From contig NZ_FNJN01000001.1 of assembly GCF_900104345.1 (NCBI RefSeq), positions 496,001-560,000 on the forward strand: a stretch of 64,000 nt of DNA, written 5' to 3'. Below, in pieces: positions 34,999 to 42,790 of this stretch; within the stretch, counting starts at the first letter, position 1, and each line of letters starts with the position of its first letter. This DNA comes from Microbacterium testaceum StLB037. Lineage in GTDB: Bacteria > Actinomycetota > Actinomycetes > Actinomycetales > Microbacteriaceae. The translations under genes and the position numbers were made by a program. Under the pieces are notes generated by a model, which made no database searches, had not been told where the DNA came from, and saw only the letters and a list, made by a program, of their open reading frames with translations.

Positions 34999-35657
34999 CC
35001 ACCGTGATCGTCGTCGACGACCAGTCGCTCATCCGCTCCGCCGTCCGCGACCTGCTGGACGCGGCCGAGGGGATCACGGTCGTGGGCGAGGCCGCCGACG
35101 GCGAGGCGGCGGTCGAGCTCGCCCGGCGCCTCCGCCCCGATGTGGTGGTGTGCGACATCCGGATGCCGCGGATGGACGGCATCGACGCCACCGCGGTGAT
35201 CTGCGCCGACCCCGCCCTCGCCGACACCGGGGTGCTCATTCTGACGACCTTCGAGGAGGACGAGTACGTCGTCTCGGCGCTGCGTGCCGGGGCCAGTGGC
35301 TTCATCGGCAAGGGCGCCGAGCCGGACGACATCGTCCGCGCCGTGCTCGCGGTCCACGAGGGCGGAGCGCTTCTGTCACCGACGGCGACGCGCGCGCTCA
35401 TCGAGACCTGGGTGCGCGCGGCGCCCGCGCAGGTGGGCGCGCCACCGTCGCTCGAGGCGTTGACCGATCGCGAACGTGAGGTGCTGCTGCTCGTCGCGCG
35501 CGGACGCTCGAACGATGAGATCGCGGGCGAGCTGTACATCTCGCCGCACACGGCGAAAACGCACGTCAAGAACACGATGGTGAAGCTCGGCGCACACGAC
35601 CGCGCGCAGCTCGTGATCGCCGCGTACGAGAGCGGTCTGCTCCGCCCCGGCCGCTGA
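34995..35657 (+). CDS. NarL/LuxR-type response regulator
   Basis: A 220-residue regulator. The receiver domain has VIVVDDQ (acidic pair), VVVCDIRMPRMDG (phosphoacceptor Asp about residue 54), TTFEE (Thr) and GKG (Lys). The C-terminal LuxR helix-turn-helix has LTDREREVLLLVARGRSNDEIAGEL and TAKTHVKNTMVKLGAHDR. GTG start at 34995 overlaps the kinase stop. It likely activates the divergent ABC transporter genes. Confidence 0.95.
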   Translation: MTTVIVVDDQSLIRSAVRDLLDAAEGITVVGEAADGEAAVELARRLRPDVVVCDIRMPRMDGIDATAVICADPALADTGVLILTTFEEDEYVVSALRAGASGFIGKGAEPDDIVRAVLAVHEGGALLSPTATRALIETWVRAAPAQVGAPPSLEALTDREREVLLLVARGRSNDEIAGELYISPHTAKTHVKNTMVKLGAHDRAQLVIAAYESGLLRPGR

Positions 35658-35663
35658 CCACGC

Positions 35664-35876
35664 TCAGTGAGGCGAGACGGGCGCCTCAGCCCGTCGTGGC
35701 GGATAGTCGCGCAGTGAGATCTCGCGGCTGTCGAAGAGCCCTCGGCGCGCGCGAACCATGGTGACGCCGGAGCGGCGCAGGTTCTCGGCGACTTCCGCCG
35801 TCAGGGGTCCGTGGTGCGCCTTCTGCCAGCCGCCCGCCAGCGTGTAGGTGTGGGTCACCGTGCGGGGTCGAGTCAT
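35664..35876 (-). CDS. Small hypothetical protein (70 residues)
   Basis: The ORF starts ATG 35876 with GAGGTACCC upstream. It is soluble, basic, and has HTYTLAGGWQKAHHGPLTAE followed by an NLRRSGVTMVRARRG helix-strand. No family is recognised. It is convergent with the response regulator, with only 6 bases between the stops. Function unknown. Confidence 0.55.
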   Translation of the reverse strand: MTRPRTVTHTYTLAGGWQKAHHGPLTAEVAENLRRSGVTMVRARRGLFDSREISLRDYPPRRAEAPVSPH

Positions 35877-36015
35877 GGGTACCTCCTGAGGGAACCGTAG
35901 CGGCCGCAAAGCGCAGTCCTCCCAAATGTTTCGCACCCGTCATCTGCCGGTTTTCCGGCGTAACCCGGTCGGTCACGGTAGGGGCCGCTCGCGCGGCGCG
36001 GTCGATAATGGCGGA

Positions 36016-36375
36016 ATGACCACCGCGCGCATCGTGATCCTGTTCGCCGTGGCCGCGATCGCCGAGATCGGCGGGGCATGGCTCGTGTGGCAGGCCGTCC
36101 GCGAGAACCGCGGGTGGTGGCTCGCGTTGCTCGGCATCCTGGCCCTGGGCGCCTACGGGTTCGTCGCGGCGCTGCAGCCCGAGGCGAACTTCGGGCGCGT
36201 GCTCGCGGCCTACGGCGGAGTCTTCATCGCGGGTTCGTTGGCGTGGGGGATCGTCGTCGACGGTTTCCGGCCGACCGTGTGGGACTACGTCGGCTCCGCG
36301 GTGGCGCTCGTGGGCGCCGCGATCATCATGCTCGCACCGGTGCTGGCCGGGACGGATCAGGCGCCGAGCGCCTGA
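36016..36375 (+). CDS. YnfA/UPF0060-family small membrane protein
   Basis: A 119-residue protein with four membrane helices. Family signatures are [12 protein letters not shown] in helix 1, [11 protein letters not shown] and the [22 protein letters not shown] segment. The family belongs to the drug/metabolite transporter group, but its substrate is unknown. ATG 36016 is preceded by GGCGGA. Confidence 0.92.
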   Translation: MTTARIVILFAVAAIAEIGGAWLVWQAVRENRGWWLALLGILALGAYGFVAALQPEANFGRVLAAYGGVFIAGSLAWGIVVDGFRPTVWDYVGSAVALVGAAIIMLAPVLAGTDQAPSA

Positions 36376-36394
36376 GCGCGCCTACGCTGGCGTC

Positions 36395-36604
36395 ATGACG
36401 AATGCCGCCGATGGCTCGAACCCGCTGCGCACCGTGCTCGCGAAGATCGACGCGGACGTACCCCTCAACACCCCGTTGCACTACAACCAGGGCCACATCA
36501 GCCCGCGGCTCGACCGTCTCGAGGCGAAGCTCGCATACATGGCCGACTACATCGCCTTCCTCGAACAGCGCATCCAGTCTCTAGAAGGAAGAGTAGTTAG
36601 CTAG
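36395..36604 (+). CDS. Small hypothetical protein, probable coiled coil
   Basis: A 69-residue protein beginning ATG 36395. The C-terminal half (RLDRLEAKLAYMADYIAFLE and on) has regular heptad-like hydrophobic spacing and probably forms a coiled coil. No family is recognised. It lies 19 bases after the YnfA-like gene, so it may share its transcript. Confidence 0.6.
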   Translation: MTNAADGSNPLRTVLAKIDADVPLNTPLHYNQGHISPRLDRLEAKLAYMADYIAFLEQRIQSLEGRVVS

Positions 36605-36667
36605 GCGAGATATTAGGCGGTTGTCAACCACCCTCCGCGACGAGGGCCGCTCGCGGACACTTGGTTC

Positions 36668-36775
36668 ATGCAGAACGAGAACACGCCTCACGAGGGCCTT
36701 GCCGACGACTTCGCCGATCTCGACACCGCGCGCCCCTTCGGGTCGTACCTGTCGGTGATCAACGGCGGCAACTAG
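36668..36775 (+). CDS. 35-residue ORF with its own terminator, possible peptide precursor
   Basis: The ORF runs ATG 36668 to TAG 36775. The N-terminal half is acidic (HEGLADDFADLD) and the C-terminal 13 residues are neutral and aromatic/glycine-rich (PFGSYLSVINGGN), a leader-plus-core layout seen in RiPP precursors. No modifying enzyme is adjacent. No good ribosome binding site is visible. A clean hairpin terminator follows 33 bases on, which favours a real transcript. Could also be a small regulator or chance ORF. Confidence 0.4.
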   Translation: MQNENTPHEGLADDFADLDTARPFGSYLSVINGGN

Positions 36776-36807
36776 TCGTCCGGAACCTCCGAGCGAGGTT
36801 CGCACGA

Positions 36808-36839
36808 GAGGGCCGGATGCCGACAGGCGTCCGGCCCTT
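36808..36839 (+). terminator. Terminator after the 35-residue ORF
   Basis: GAGGGCCGGATGCC pairs with GGCGTCCGGCCCTT (one G-T pair) around ACA-type loop, followed by CGTCGTTC. Confidence 0.7.
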
Positions 36840-36875
36840 CGTCGTTCACTTCCACCACCCAGAAGGACGGATGCC

Positions 36876-37271
36876 ATGACCCCGCGCACCCTCGAGATCG
36901 ACGGGGCGGCGATACATGGCATCCCGTCGCTCTACGCCGAACTGAACCGCGTGTTCATGCCCGACGAGGAGTGGACGCTGGGCGAGAGCCTCGACGCCCT
37001 CGACGACCTGCTGTACGGCGGGTTCGGGGTGCTCGACGGGGCGGAGCCGGCGCTGGTGGTGTGGAAGCGGGCCGACATCGCGCGGGAAGCGCTGGGGATC
37101 GACGAGACGCGCGAGTACTACCGCGCGAAGCTCGCCCGGCCCGAGGTGTACTCCGCGGCGACCGCCCAGCGTGCTCTGGACGCGCTCGAGTCGGGCGTGG
37201 GGGAGACGTACTTCGAGCTGGTGGTGAGGGTGTTCCGGGATCACCGGAACATCGAGCTGGTGCTCGACTGA
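36876..37271 (+). CDS. Barstar-like ribonuclease inhibitor
   Basis: A 131-residue protein of the barstar family: IDGAAIHGIPSLYAELNRVF at the start, then the conserved LDALDDLLYGGFG stretch, where the family's acidic contact residues lie. The C-terminal 50 residues extend past the usual barstar core. Barstars block secreted ribonucleases; no barnase-like gene is seen in the window, so it may be an orphan immunity gene, in line with the immunity genes that follow. Start ATG 36876 has AGAAGGACGG upstream. Confidence 0.82.
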   Translation: MTPRTLEIDGAAIHGIPSLYAELNRVFMPDEEWTLGESLDALDDLLYGGFGVLDGAEPALVVWKRADIAREALGIDETREYYRAKLARPEVYSAATAQRALDALESGVGETYFELVVRVFRDHRNIELVLD

Positions 37272-37389
37272 CAGGGGAGGCGTGATCCGGCTCCTGTTAC
37301 CGCCCCGTCCTCCAGGTGACGGCGGATCGAACCCACGGCTCCGCGGCCACGGGGTAGAGGGGAGGGGACTCTTTCCGAGCGTCGAGCGG

Positions 37390-37761
37390 TCACCACACGA
37401 CGGGCACGACGGAACCGTCGGACTCGGGGAGGGTGCCGCCGTGCTCTGGGGGCAGGGGGTCGAGTCCGCCGGAGTAGTACTGCAGCACCTGGTAACCGCC
37501 TCCCGAGGCGACCACGATGTCCCCGAGGCCGGTTGCGAAGAGGGGAACCATATCCCGGTGGGGCAGATACTCTCCGACCATCTCCCGGTGGTAGTCGGGG
37601 TCGATGACCTTCAGAAATTCGTTGGCCGCTAATCCGAATCCGTGGATCTGCCACATTTCGAGCACGGCTTCTTCGAGGAGTCCCGAGTACTTCTGCATCG
37701 TCGCGGCCGAGGTCGGGGCGATCGGTGTGAAATCTTCGAATGGCCGGAATGTCATGGTCAT
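37390..37761 (-). CDS. GAD-like immunity protein, probably truncated
   Basis: A 123-residue protein matching the N-terminal half of the GAD-like/DUF1851 family of toxin-immunity proteins: FEDFTPIAPTSAATMQKYSG, LEMWQIHGFGLAANEFLKVI and DPDYHREMV. The family usually continues for another 60-80 residues; this copy stops after VPVVW. The missing C-terminal half is not found downstream. It may still fold, but truncation is more likely. ATG 37761 and 37755 are both possible starts. Confidence 0.65.
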   Translation of the reverse strand: MTMTFRPFEDFTPIAPTSAATMQKYSGLLEEAVLEMWQIHGFGLAANEFLKVIDPDYHREMVGEYLPHRDMVPLFATGLGDIVVASGGGYQVLQYYSGGLDPLPPEHGGTLPESDGSVVPVVW

Positions 37762-37777
37762 CCATCCCTGTGACTGT

Positions 37778-38071
37778 CTAGAAGTCCTCCGCGCACCGTT
37801 TCGGCGTCGGTGCCCGCCCGGGAAAGCTATCCCGCGAACGGAATCGGGCCGGCAAGGTGCTCGGCGAGCCCGATGTGCTCGAAGATGCGGACACGTCCAG
37901 GTGCTCGACCCCCTTGGGGCCTCCCGCCGGGAGGGGCAGCGGTGGGGCGTAGATCTCGTCGAAATCGGCGGGGGAGTTCAGGGCACCGTACCTCTCAGCG
38001 GCTTCGGCGTAGGGGGCGTAGCCCATGAATCTGTCGAGCCAGCTTTCCTGAGCCGCGAACAGTCCGATCAT
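37778..38071 (-). pseudogene. Orphan C-terminal half of a GAD-like immunity gene, frameshifted
   Basis: Encodes GLFAAQESWLDRFMGYAPYA and ALNSPADFDEIYAPPLPLP, which match the C-terminal half of GAD-like proteins, without the N-terminal half. After VEHLDV the natural continuation VRIFEHIGLAEHLAGPIPF is in the neighbouring frame, so a single-base loss near 37900 has shifted it. It lies 16 bases upstream of the truncated GAD gene. A decayed remnant from turnover of immunity genes. Confidence 0.65.
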
Positions 38072-38133
38072 GTCCAGGCCCGATCCAGATGTCGTCCTCG
38101 GCTCGTTCGTGCGCGCGCATGATGCTCTCGCTG

Positions 38134-38481
38134 TCAGCCGAGGTCGGACGCAGGTATTTCGCGTCCCGTCTCGTTGTCGACGAAGCGGATCGCCCCTCGG
38201 TCTCGGATGATGGCCAGGTCTGTGCCCACCGGCATGTTGAGCAGTGGGATCACGGCCGGCTCGATAGCCGCGATCGTGTTGAAGGACGCCACCTCGAGGT
38301 TCGACGGGTCATCGAGATATGACTCGTCGTCGATCTCGGAGAAGAACCGCCACCCGTTGTCGGACGGGTTCGACGGAGCCTCGCGAACGGCCCACTTGAG
38401 GGGCGCGCTGCCGTCGAGGACGCGCCGGGACGCTATGGACGCTCCGGACTCGCGGACGAACTCAGGAGTTGTCGAGGACAT
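38134..38481 (-). CDS. Imm33/DUF2185-type immunity protein
   Basis: A 115-residue protein. The DUF2185 core is visible: LKWAVREAPSNPSDNGWRF, a SEIDDESYLDDPSNLE acidic segment, then GAIRFVDNETGREI. The family is repeatedly found as an immunity protein beside polymorphic toxins. Start ATG 38481; it overlaps the ankyrin-type gene by 20 bases, so the two are coupled. The cognate toxin need not be the one in this locus. Confidence 0.8.
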   Translation of the reverse strand: MSSTTPEFVRESGASIASRRVLDGSAPLKWAVREAPSNPSDNGWRFFSEIDDESYLDDPSNLEVASFNTIAAIEPAVIPLLNMPVGTDLAIIRDRGAIRFVDNETGREIPASDLG

Positions 38482-38986
38482 GGTTCTCCATCCTGGACAG
38501 GATTTCACTTCGGAAGGGGAGCTTTCTCGCTGCGCTGAGAGGAGATAGTCCAAACCGTGACTCCGATGTGAAGTCTGGGTTCGGCTGTTCGAACCACAGA
38601 TCGTATATCGGTTGCAGATCCTCGTCAGTGAACTTCATCGAGATCACGTCAACAAAAGGAAGGCGACCGTTATCATCGGCGTGATTGATGTCTGCTCCGC
38701 CCGCAATGAGACGCCGAGCGAGCCTAACGTCTTGCTCGATGTCGTGAGAGACCTGCCCGAACAGAATATGCAGCGCGGAAGCGCCGCCGTTGCCAGTGGT
38801 GTCTGCAGGAGCTCCCTGGTCGAGCAAGAAATTGCTGATCGCGTAACGGCTTGGCAGGTGTTTGTTCTGCAGGGACATGAGAACGAGTCCGCGTCCATTC
38901 TCGTCCGTTTTGTTGGCGTCGCCCGGCTTGAACGACTCCAAAAATTCTTCTTCTGACTTCAGGTAAGCGGTGAGGAAGATATCCAT
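38462..38986 (-). CDS. Ankyrin-repeat immunity protein for the GH-E toxin
   Basis: A 174-residue protein with several ankyrin-like units (SRYAISNFLLDQGAPADTTG, GASALHILFG, ARRLIAGGADINHADDNGRLP, FGLSPLSAARK). Ankyrin proteins are a recognised immunity type for HNH/ENDO VII toxins. The start codon overlaps the toxin stop (TAATG), so translation is coupled and the antidote follows the toxin directly. Confidence 0.8.
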   Translation of the reverse strand: MDIFLTAYLKSEEEFLESFKPGDANKTDENGRGLVLMSLQNKHLPSRYAISNFLLDQGAPADTTGNGGASALHILFGQVSHDIEQDVRLARRLIAGGADINHADDNGRLPFVDVISMKFTDEDLQPIYDLWFEQPNPDFTSESRFGLSPLSAARKLPFRSEILSRMENHVLDNS

Positions 38987-40101
38987 TACTCGTACTTATG
39001 GCCTCTATTGGTCGCGGGGAGTTCTGGCACGTAATTTTCTGGAGAGTTGTACCAATCGCGGAATTCTGCCGGGGTCAACTCGCCATCTACATAACGTTGC
39101 CACATCGTATGGTACTTCTGATCCGGAACGTGGCCCATATCCCAAACGCCCCGTCGCGGCTGGCCCGGCACCCAATCGATCGGTTCGAAGGTGTGTGGGT
39201 CTCGCACGATTCCATCTGGTCCCTTCGCGCGTTCCCACACCTCTTCCACCACACCCTTCCTGAACGAGGGGCGCGATCCGGGTTTCAGATAGGGGCGGGC
39301 GTCGGCAACCGTCTCGACGACATGCTCGACCGTCGAGGCTCCCTTGCCGCCCCCGGCCCACTTCGTCAACAACTGCAGCGCCTTACCGGCCATGCTGCTG
39401 AGCTCCTCGACGAGCCCGCGCAGCTTGGTGAAGGCGTTCACGACGGTGGTGATGGTCTTGCTGATGCGCGGTACGAGCGCAGAGACCCGCGAACCGACCT
39501 GCGCGGCGATCACCGGCGTCGCGAGGCCGACCGTCGCGACCGCGGTGATGGCGGCCGAGATCGCCATGCCGACGATCTGACTGATCGCCTCTCGTACCAG
39601 GTCGTGGGTCATCTGCACGAGCGACGACGCCATCGACAACCCCGTCGAGATCGCCCCCGCCCACTGGCCCGACGTCGTCAGGTGCTGCGACAGCCCCTGC
39701 ACGTGCGCGGTGTACGCGGTGATGGTCTCTCCCGACAGCCCGTCGAGGTCGGCGAGGCGGTTCTGGGCGGTGACGCCCAGTTCGTTCATGCGTGCGCCGA
39801 CGTTGTTCCACGTGGCGGCGAAGGCCTGCACTTCAGCCGCGTTGCCGGTGAGGTCGTTCAGCCAGCCCTTGAGCGGTTCGATGTGGTCGAGCAGCCAGCC
39901 GAGACCGTTGGCGATCAGCGTGCCGATGGGGTCCATCACGGCGGCGACGGTGTCCATCGCGGCCGAGAAGCCGGCGATCCCGCCTTCGACCCAGTTTCCG
40001 CTCCGGATGGCGTCTGCCAGGGCCTGTCCATCGGTGACGATGAAGGCGCCCGAGAACGCCGAGGTCGTGTCGACGGGCGCTGCGACGAGAGAGGTGCTCA
40101 T
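38986..40101 (-). CDS. ESX-type polymorphic toxin with C-terminal GH-E nuclease domain
   Basis: A 371-residue protein. Residues 1-230 are helical and alanine-rich, with WXG100/LXG-like features and long hydrophobic helices (VGMAISAAITAVATVGLATP), the delivery part for type VII secretion. The tip (about residues 290-371) carries RGVWDMGHVPDQKYHTMW (the GH motif), then FRDWYNSPENYVPELPATN and a final RGHKYE, the conserved GH...E pattern of HNH/ENDO VII GH-E nucleases. The target would be DNA of a competing cell. It follows a WXG100-like gene with a 4-base overlap and is followed by its ankyrin immunity gene. Confidence 0.85.
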   Translation of the reverse strand: MSTSLVAAPVDTTSAFSGAFIVTDGQALADAIRSGNWVEGGIAGFSAAMDTVAAVMDPIGTLIANGLGWLLDHIEPLKGWLNDLTGNAAEVQAFAATWNNVGARMNELGVTAQNRLADLDGLSGETITAYTAHVQGLSQHLTTSGQWAGAISTGLSMASSLVQMTHDLVREAISQIVGMAISAAITAVATVGLATPVIAAQVGSRVSALVPRISKTITTVVNAFTKLRGLVEELSSMAGKALQLLTKWAGGGKGASTVEHVVETVADARPYLKPGSRPSFRKGVVEEVWERAKGPDGIVRDPHTFEPIDWVPGQPRRGVWDMGHVPDQKYHTMWQRYVDGELTPAEFRDWYNSPENYVPELPATNRGHKYE

Positions 40102-40415
40102 CCGAGGCCTCCCTCGAGACTCCTGGTCGCCTGGACCACGGCCTCTTCGTAGGCGTCGAAGTCGGCGACGACACCTTGCAACTCCTGGCCGGTGCGCTCG
40201 AGGACGCCCTCGGCGCCGTTGATGTGTTGCGAGACCGCGCTCGAGACGAGACCGACGGGTGGGACGATCCAGGCGCACATCACACCGAACGCCCCGCCGC
40301 CCAGATTCACGCTCTTCAGGGCGGCTGCCGCTTCGGCGGCGTCCGAAGCGAGCTGCTGCACGCGCGACGCGTGCTGCAGTATGACGTCGGCATCCATCCG
40401 GATCTGCGGGGTCAT
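40098..40415 (-). CDS. WXG100-like ESX partner protein
   Basis: A 105-residue helical protein with two long amphipathic helices joined by a glycine-rich turn (NLGGGAFGVMCAWIVPPVG in place of the classic WXG). Small helical proteins like this are co-secreted with, or chaperone, type VII toxin substrates. It is coupled by 4-base overlaps to both neighbours (YbaB-like before, toxin after). Confidence 0.75.
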   Translation of the reverse strand: MTPQIRMDADVILQHASRVQQLASDAAEAAAALKSVNLGGGAFGVMCAWIVPPVGLVSSAVSQHINGAEGVLERTGQELQGVVADFDAYEEAVVQATRSLEGGLG

Positions 40416-40807
40416 CGCAGGCCTCCTCGGCGCGTCACTCCGTCGTCTTCCTGGTCGGGAATGAGCTCCGCGGCCACGACGCCGACGATGGGGTCCGATT
40501 CGCCCATGATCTGGGTGGTCACTTCGAGGGTGCGGATGCGGGCGTCCTTCGTGGCCTTCGCGATCAGGTCCATCACCTCGGCGCTGACGCGGCGGCCTCC
40601 GCGCTCGAGCGCGGCGTCGGCGATGTCGAGGTCGTGGATGACCCCCGCCGCGTCCACCTCGACGGAGATGTCGCGGGTACGCGCCACCGCCTTCGCTCGG
40701 ACCTCTCTGATCGCGGCTTGCAGGACCGGCAGCTTCTCGCCGCGTTCCTGCGCGCGACGCGTGTCTTCTTCGATCCGCCCGAGCGTTTCGTCCGGTGATC
40801 CGTACAC
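40412..40807 (-). CDS. YbaB/EbfC-like protein at the head of the ESX toxin operon
   Basis: A 131-residue protein with the YbaB layout: an N-terminal helix, then KAVARTRDISVEVDAAGVIH, ALERGGRRVSAEVMDLIAKA and further strand-helix elements. YbaB-type proteins with this context are common in actinobacterial ESX toxin loci, although the original family binds DNA; its role here is unknown. GTG 40807 is chosen for the GGGTGGGGG stretch upstream. It starts the operon YbaB, WXG, toxin, ankyrin, Imm33. Confidence 0.75.
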   Translation of the reverse strand: MYGSPDETLGRIEEDTRRAQERGEKLPVLQAAIREVRAKAVARTRDISVEVDAAGVIHDLDIADAALERGGRRVSAEVMDLIAKATKDARIRTLEVTTQIMGESDPIVGVVAAELIPDQEDDGVTRRGGLR

Positions 40808-40944
40808 GCTGTGCCCCCACCCGGGCCACGCGCGGTAGACGTTCCTCCACAGCGCGCGGCAATCGTCACTTATCCACAGACGAGGGTAGGTCGGAATACG
40901 GCTGAACAGGATGAGAATCGTCTCATCTCCGCTCCCGGGCCGGC

Positions 40945-41772
40945 TCAGTCGACGAGCGCCCCTCCCGCGCGCCAGTACCCCAGGAACGACACGCGCTCGC
41001 GCGGCATTCCGAGCTCTCGAACGAGCACGCGGCGTGAGGCGGCCACGACGGCCGCCTCCCCGGCGAGCCAGGCGTAATCGGCTCCGGCGGAACCCCAGGC
41101 GCGGACGGCCGCTTCTGTCTCGCCACGGGCGACCACGCGCACGTCGACGGCATCGCCGAGTCGGGCGACGGTGACGTCGTCTGCGGCGTCGCCGATCTCG
41201 ACGATCGCGATGCCACGGGCCTGGGGCGGGAGGGCCGCCGCGATGTTGCGGACCGCGGGGATCGCGGTCTCGTCGGCGACGAGGAGGAACGTGCCGAGGA
41301 CGGGCGGTTGCCAGTGGATGCCGTATCCCGTCCACCCGTTCCGCGCGTCGGGCCCGGTGATCACGACCGACTCGCCGACGCGCGCGGCGCGCGCCCACCG
41401 CGAGGCAGGCCCTTCGGGGGAGTGCAGGTAGAAGTCCACGTCGATCTCACCGGCGTCCGGACGGATCGCCGCGGGGGTGTAGGTGCGCAGGACGTTGCGC
41501 TCCGCGACCGGCAGCGCCTTCCAGCGCGTGTACCACTCGGACGGGTGCGGCGTCGGCTCGTCCAGCAGGCCGATGTCCGCGAGGCCTCCACCCGGCAGGG
41601 GCAGCACCAGCTTGATGCGCTGATCCACGCCCCACGGGGCGAAGTGATGCAGCGCGTCGCCGGCGAACGTGAGGCGCAGGAAGTTCGGTGACAGCATCTC
41701 GCGCGCGCTGACCTCGACGGCGAAGGCGCTGTACTCCCACGGGCGAGTGAGGGGGGCGGTGATGTCAGGCAC
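40945..41772 (-). CDS. Siderophore-interacting protein (NADPH-dependent ferric-siderophore reductase)
   Basis: A 275-residue flavoprotein of the ViuB/SIP family. FAD-binding features include LRLTFAGDALHHFAPWGVDQRIK and YTPAAIRP (RxYT-like motif with aromatic residue); the C-terminal NAD(P)H half has LLVADETAIPAV and AWLAGEAAVV. It frees iron from imported siderophores by reduction. It overlaps the permease gene upstream and ends the uptake operon. Confidence 0.92.
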   Translation of the reverse strand: MPDITAPLTRPWEYSAFAVEVSAREMLSPNFLRLTFAGDALHHFAPWGVDQRIKLVLPLPGGGLADIGLLDEPTPHPSEWYTRWKALPVAERNVLRTYTPAAIRPDAGEIDVDFYLHSPEGPASRWARAARVGESVVITGPDARNGWTGYGIHWQPPVLGTFLLVADETAIPAVRNIAAALPPQARGIAIVEIGDAADDVTVARLGDAVDVRVVARGETEAAVRAWGSAGADYAWLAGEAAVVAASRRVLVRELGMPRERVSFLGYWRAGGALVD

Positions 41773-42790
41773 GGCGGCGGATCTCCGAGACGATCATGAC
41801 GATGAGGTACGAGCCGCCCACCGAGACGGTGACGACGCCCACGGGAAGGGTGACCGGCAGGACGTGCTGGGCGACGGCATCGGATGCCAAGAGCACCAGC
41901 GCCCCGACCAGCCCCGAGAGGGTGAGCGACAACGATGGCGAACGTGCGAGGCGCCGCGCGATCTGCGGAGCCGCCAGCGCCACGAAGGCGATGGGCCCGG
42001 CGATCGCGGTGGCCGCGGCGACGAGCACCACCCCGATCAGCAGGGCGACGCTGCGCACGAGGTGCGGGCGCACACCGGTGGCGGTCGCGAGGTCGTCGCC
42101 GAGCTCGAGCTGACGCAGCGATGGGACGAGGGCGAACGCCGCGAGGGCGACGGGCAGCGCGCACAGCAGCACCCCGCCGAGCGCGTCGGCGGTCACGCCG
42201 TTGAGTGAACCGTGCCCCCACGCCGAGGCGAACATGGCGGTCTCGAGCTCGACCTGCAGCAGCATCCACGTGTTGAGTGAGGCGAGCATGGCCGAGACGC
42301 CGATGCCGACCACGATGAGCCGGAAGCCCTGGATGCCCCCGCGATACGCGAGCAGCCAGATGAGGAGGGATGCCGCGAGGCACCCGACCAACGCGCCCGC
42401 CGCCCGCGCGGGCCACGACGACGACACGAGCACGAGCGTGATCAGCATGCCCGTGAAGGCGCCGTTCGACAGCCCCAGGATGTCGGGGCTGGCGAGCGGA
42501 TTGCGGGTGACCGTCTGGAACAGTGCCCCCGCGATCGCGAGGAGCGCCCCGAGGGTCACGGCGGCGAGCACGCGGGGCAGCCGCCACCCGACGACGACGG
42601 TGGTGTCGAGGGCCGTGCCGCTTCCGAGGAGCGCGCGGATCACGGCATCCGGGGCCACCGGGTAGGTGCCCCACCCGAGCGAGAGCACCGCGAGGGGCAA
42701 GATGGCGGCGACGGTGGCGGCTCCCACCACGACGTTTCGGGGACGCAGACGGACACCCGCGAGACGCGGCGGGCTCAGGACGGCGGTCAC
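41765..42790 (-). CDS. Siderophore ABC transporter permease (FecCD family), second subunit
   Basis: A 341-residue permease with about ten membrane helices. Family signatures are WRLPRVLAAVTLGALLAIAG, TRNPLASPDILGLSNGA, LELGDDLATATG (coupling helix for the ATPase) and VALAAPQIARRLA. GTG 42790 overlaps the first permease by 4 bases. It pairs with that protein to form a heterodimeric BtuC-like channel. Confidence 0.92.
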   Translation of the reverse strand: MTAVLSPPRLAGVRLRPRNVVVGAATVAAILPLAVLSLGWGTYPVAPDAVIRALLGSGTALDTTVVVGWRLPRVLAAVTLGALLAIAGALFQTVTRNPLASPDILGLSNGAFTGMLITLVLVSSSWPARAAGALVGCLAASLLIWLLAYRGGIQGFRLIVVGIGVSAMLASLNTWMLLQVELETAMFASAWGHGSLNGVTADALGGVLLCALPVALAAFALVPSLRQLELGDDLATATGVRPHLVRSVALLIGVVLVAAATAIAGPIAFVALAAPQIARRLARSPSLSLTLSGLVGALVLLASDAVAQHVLPVTLPVGVVTVSVGGSYLIVMIVSEIRRRA

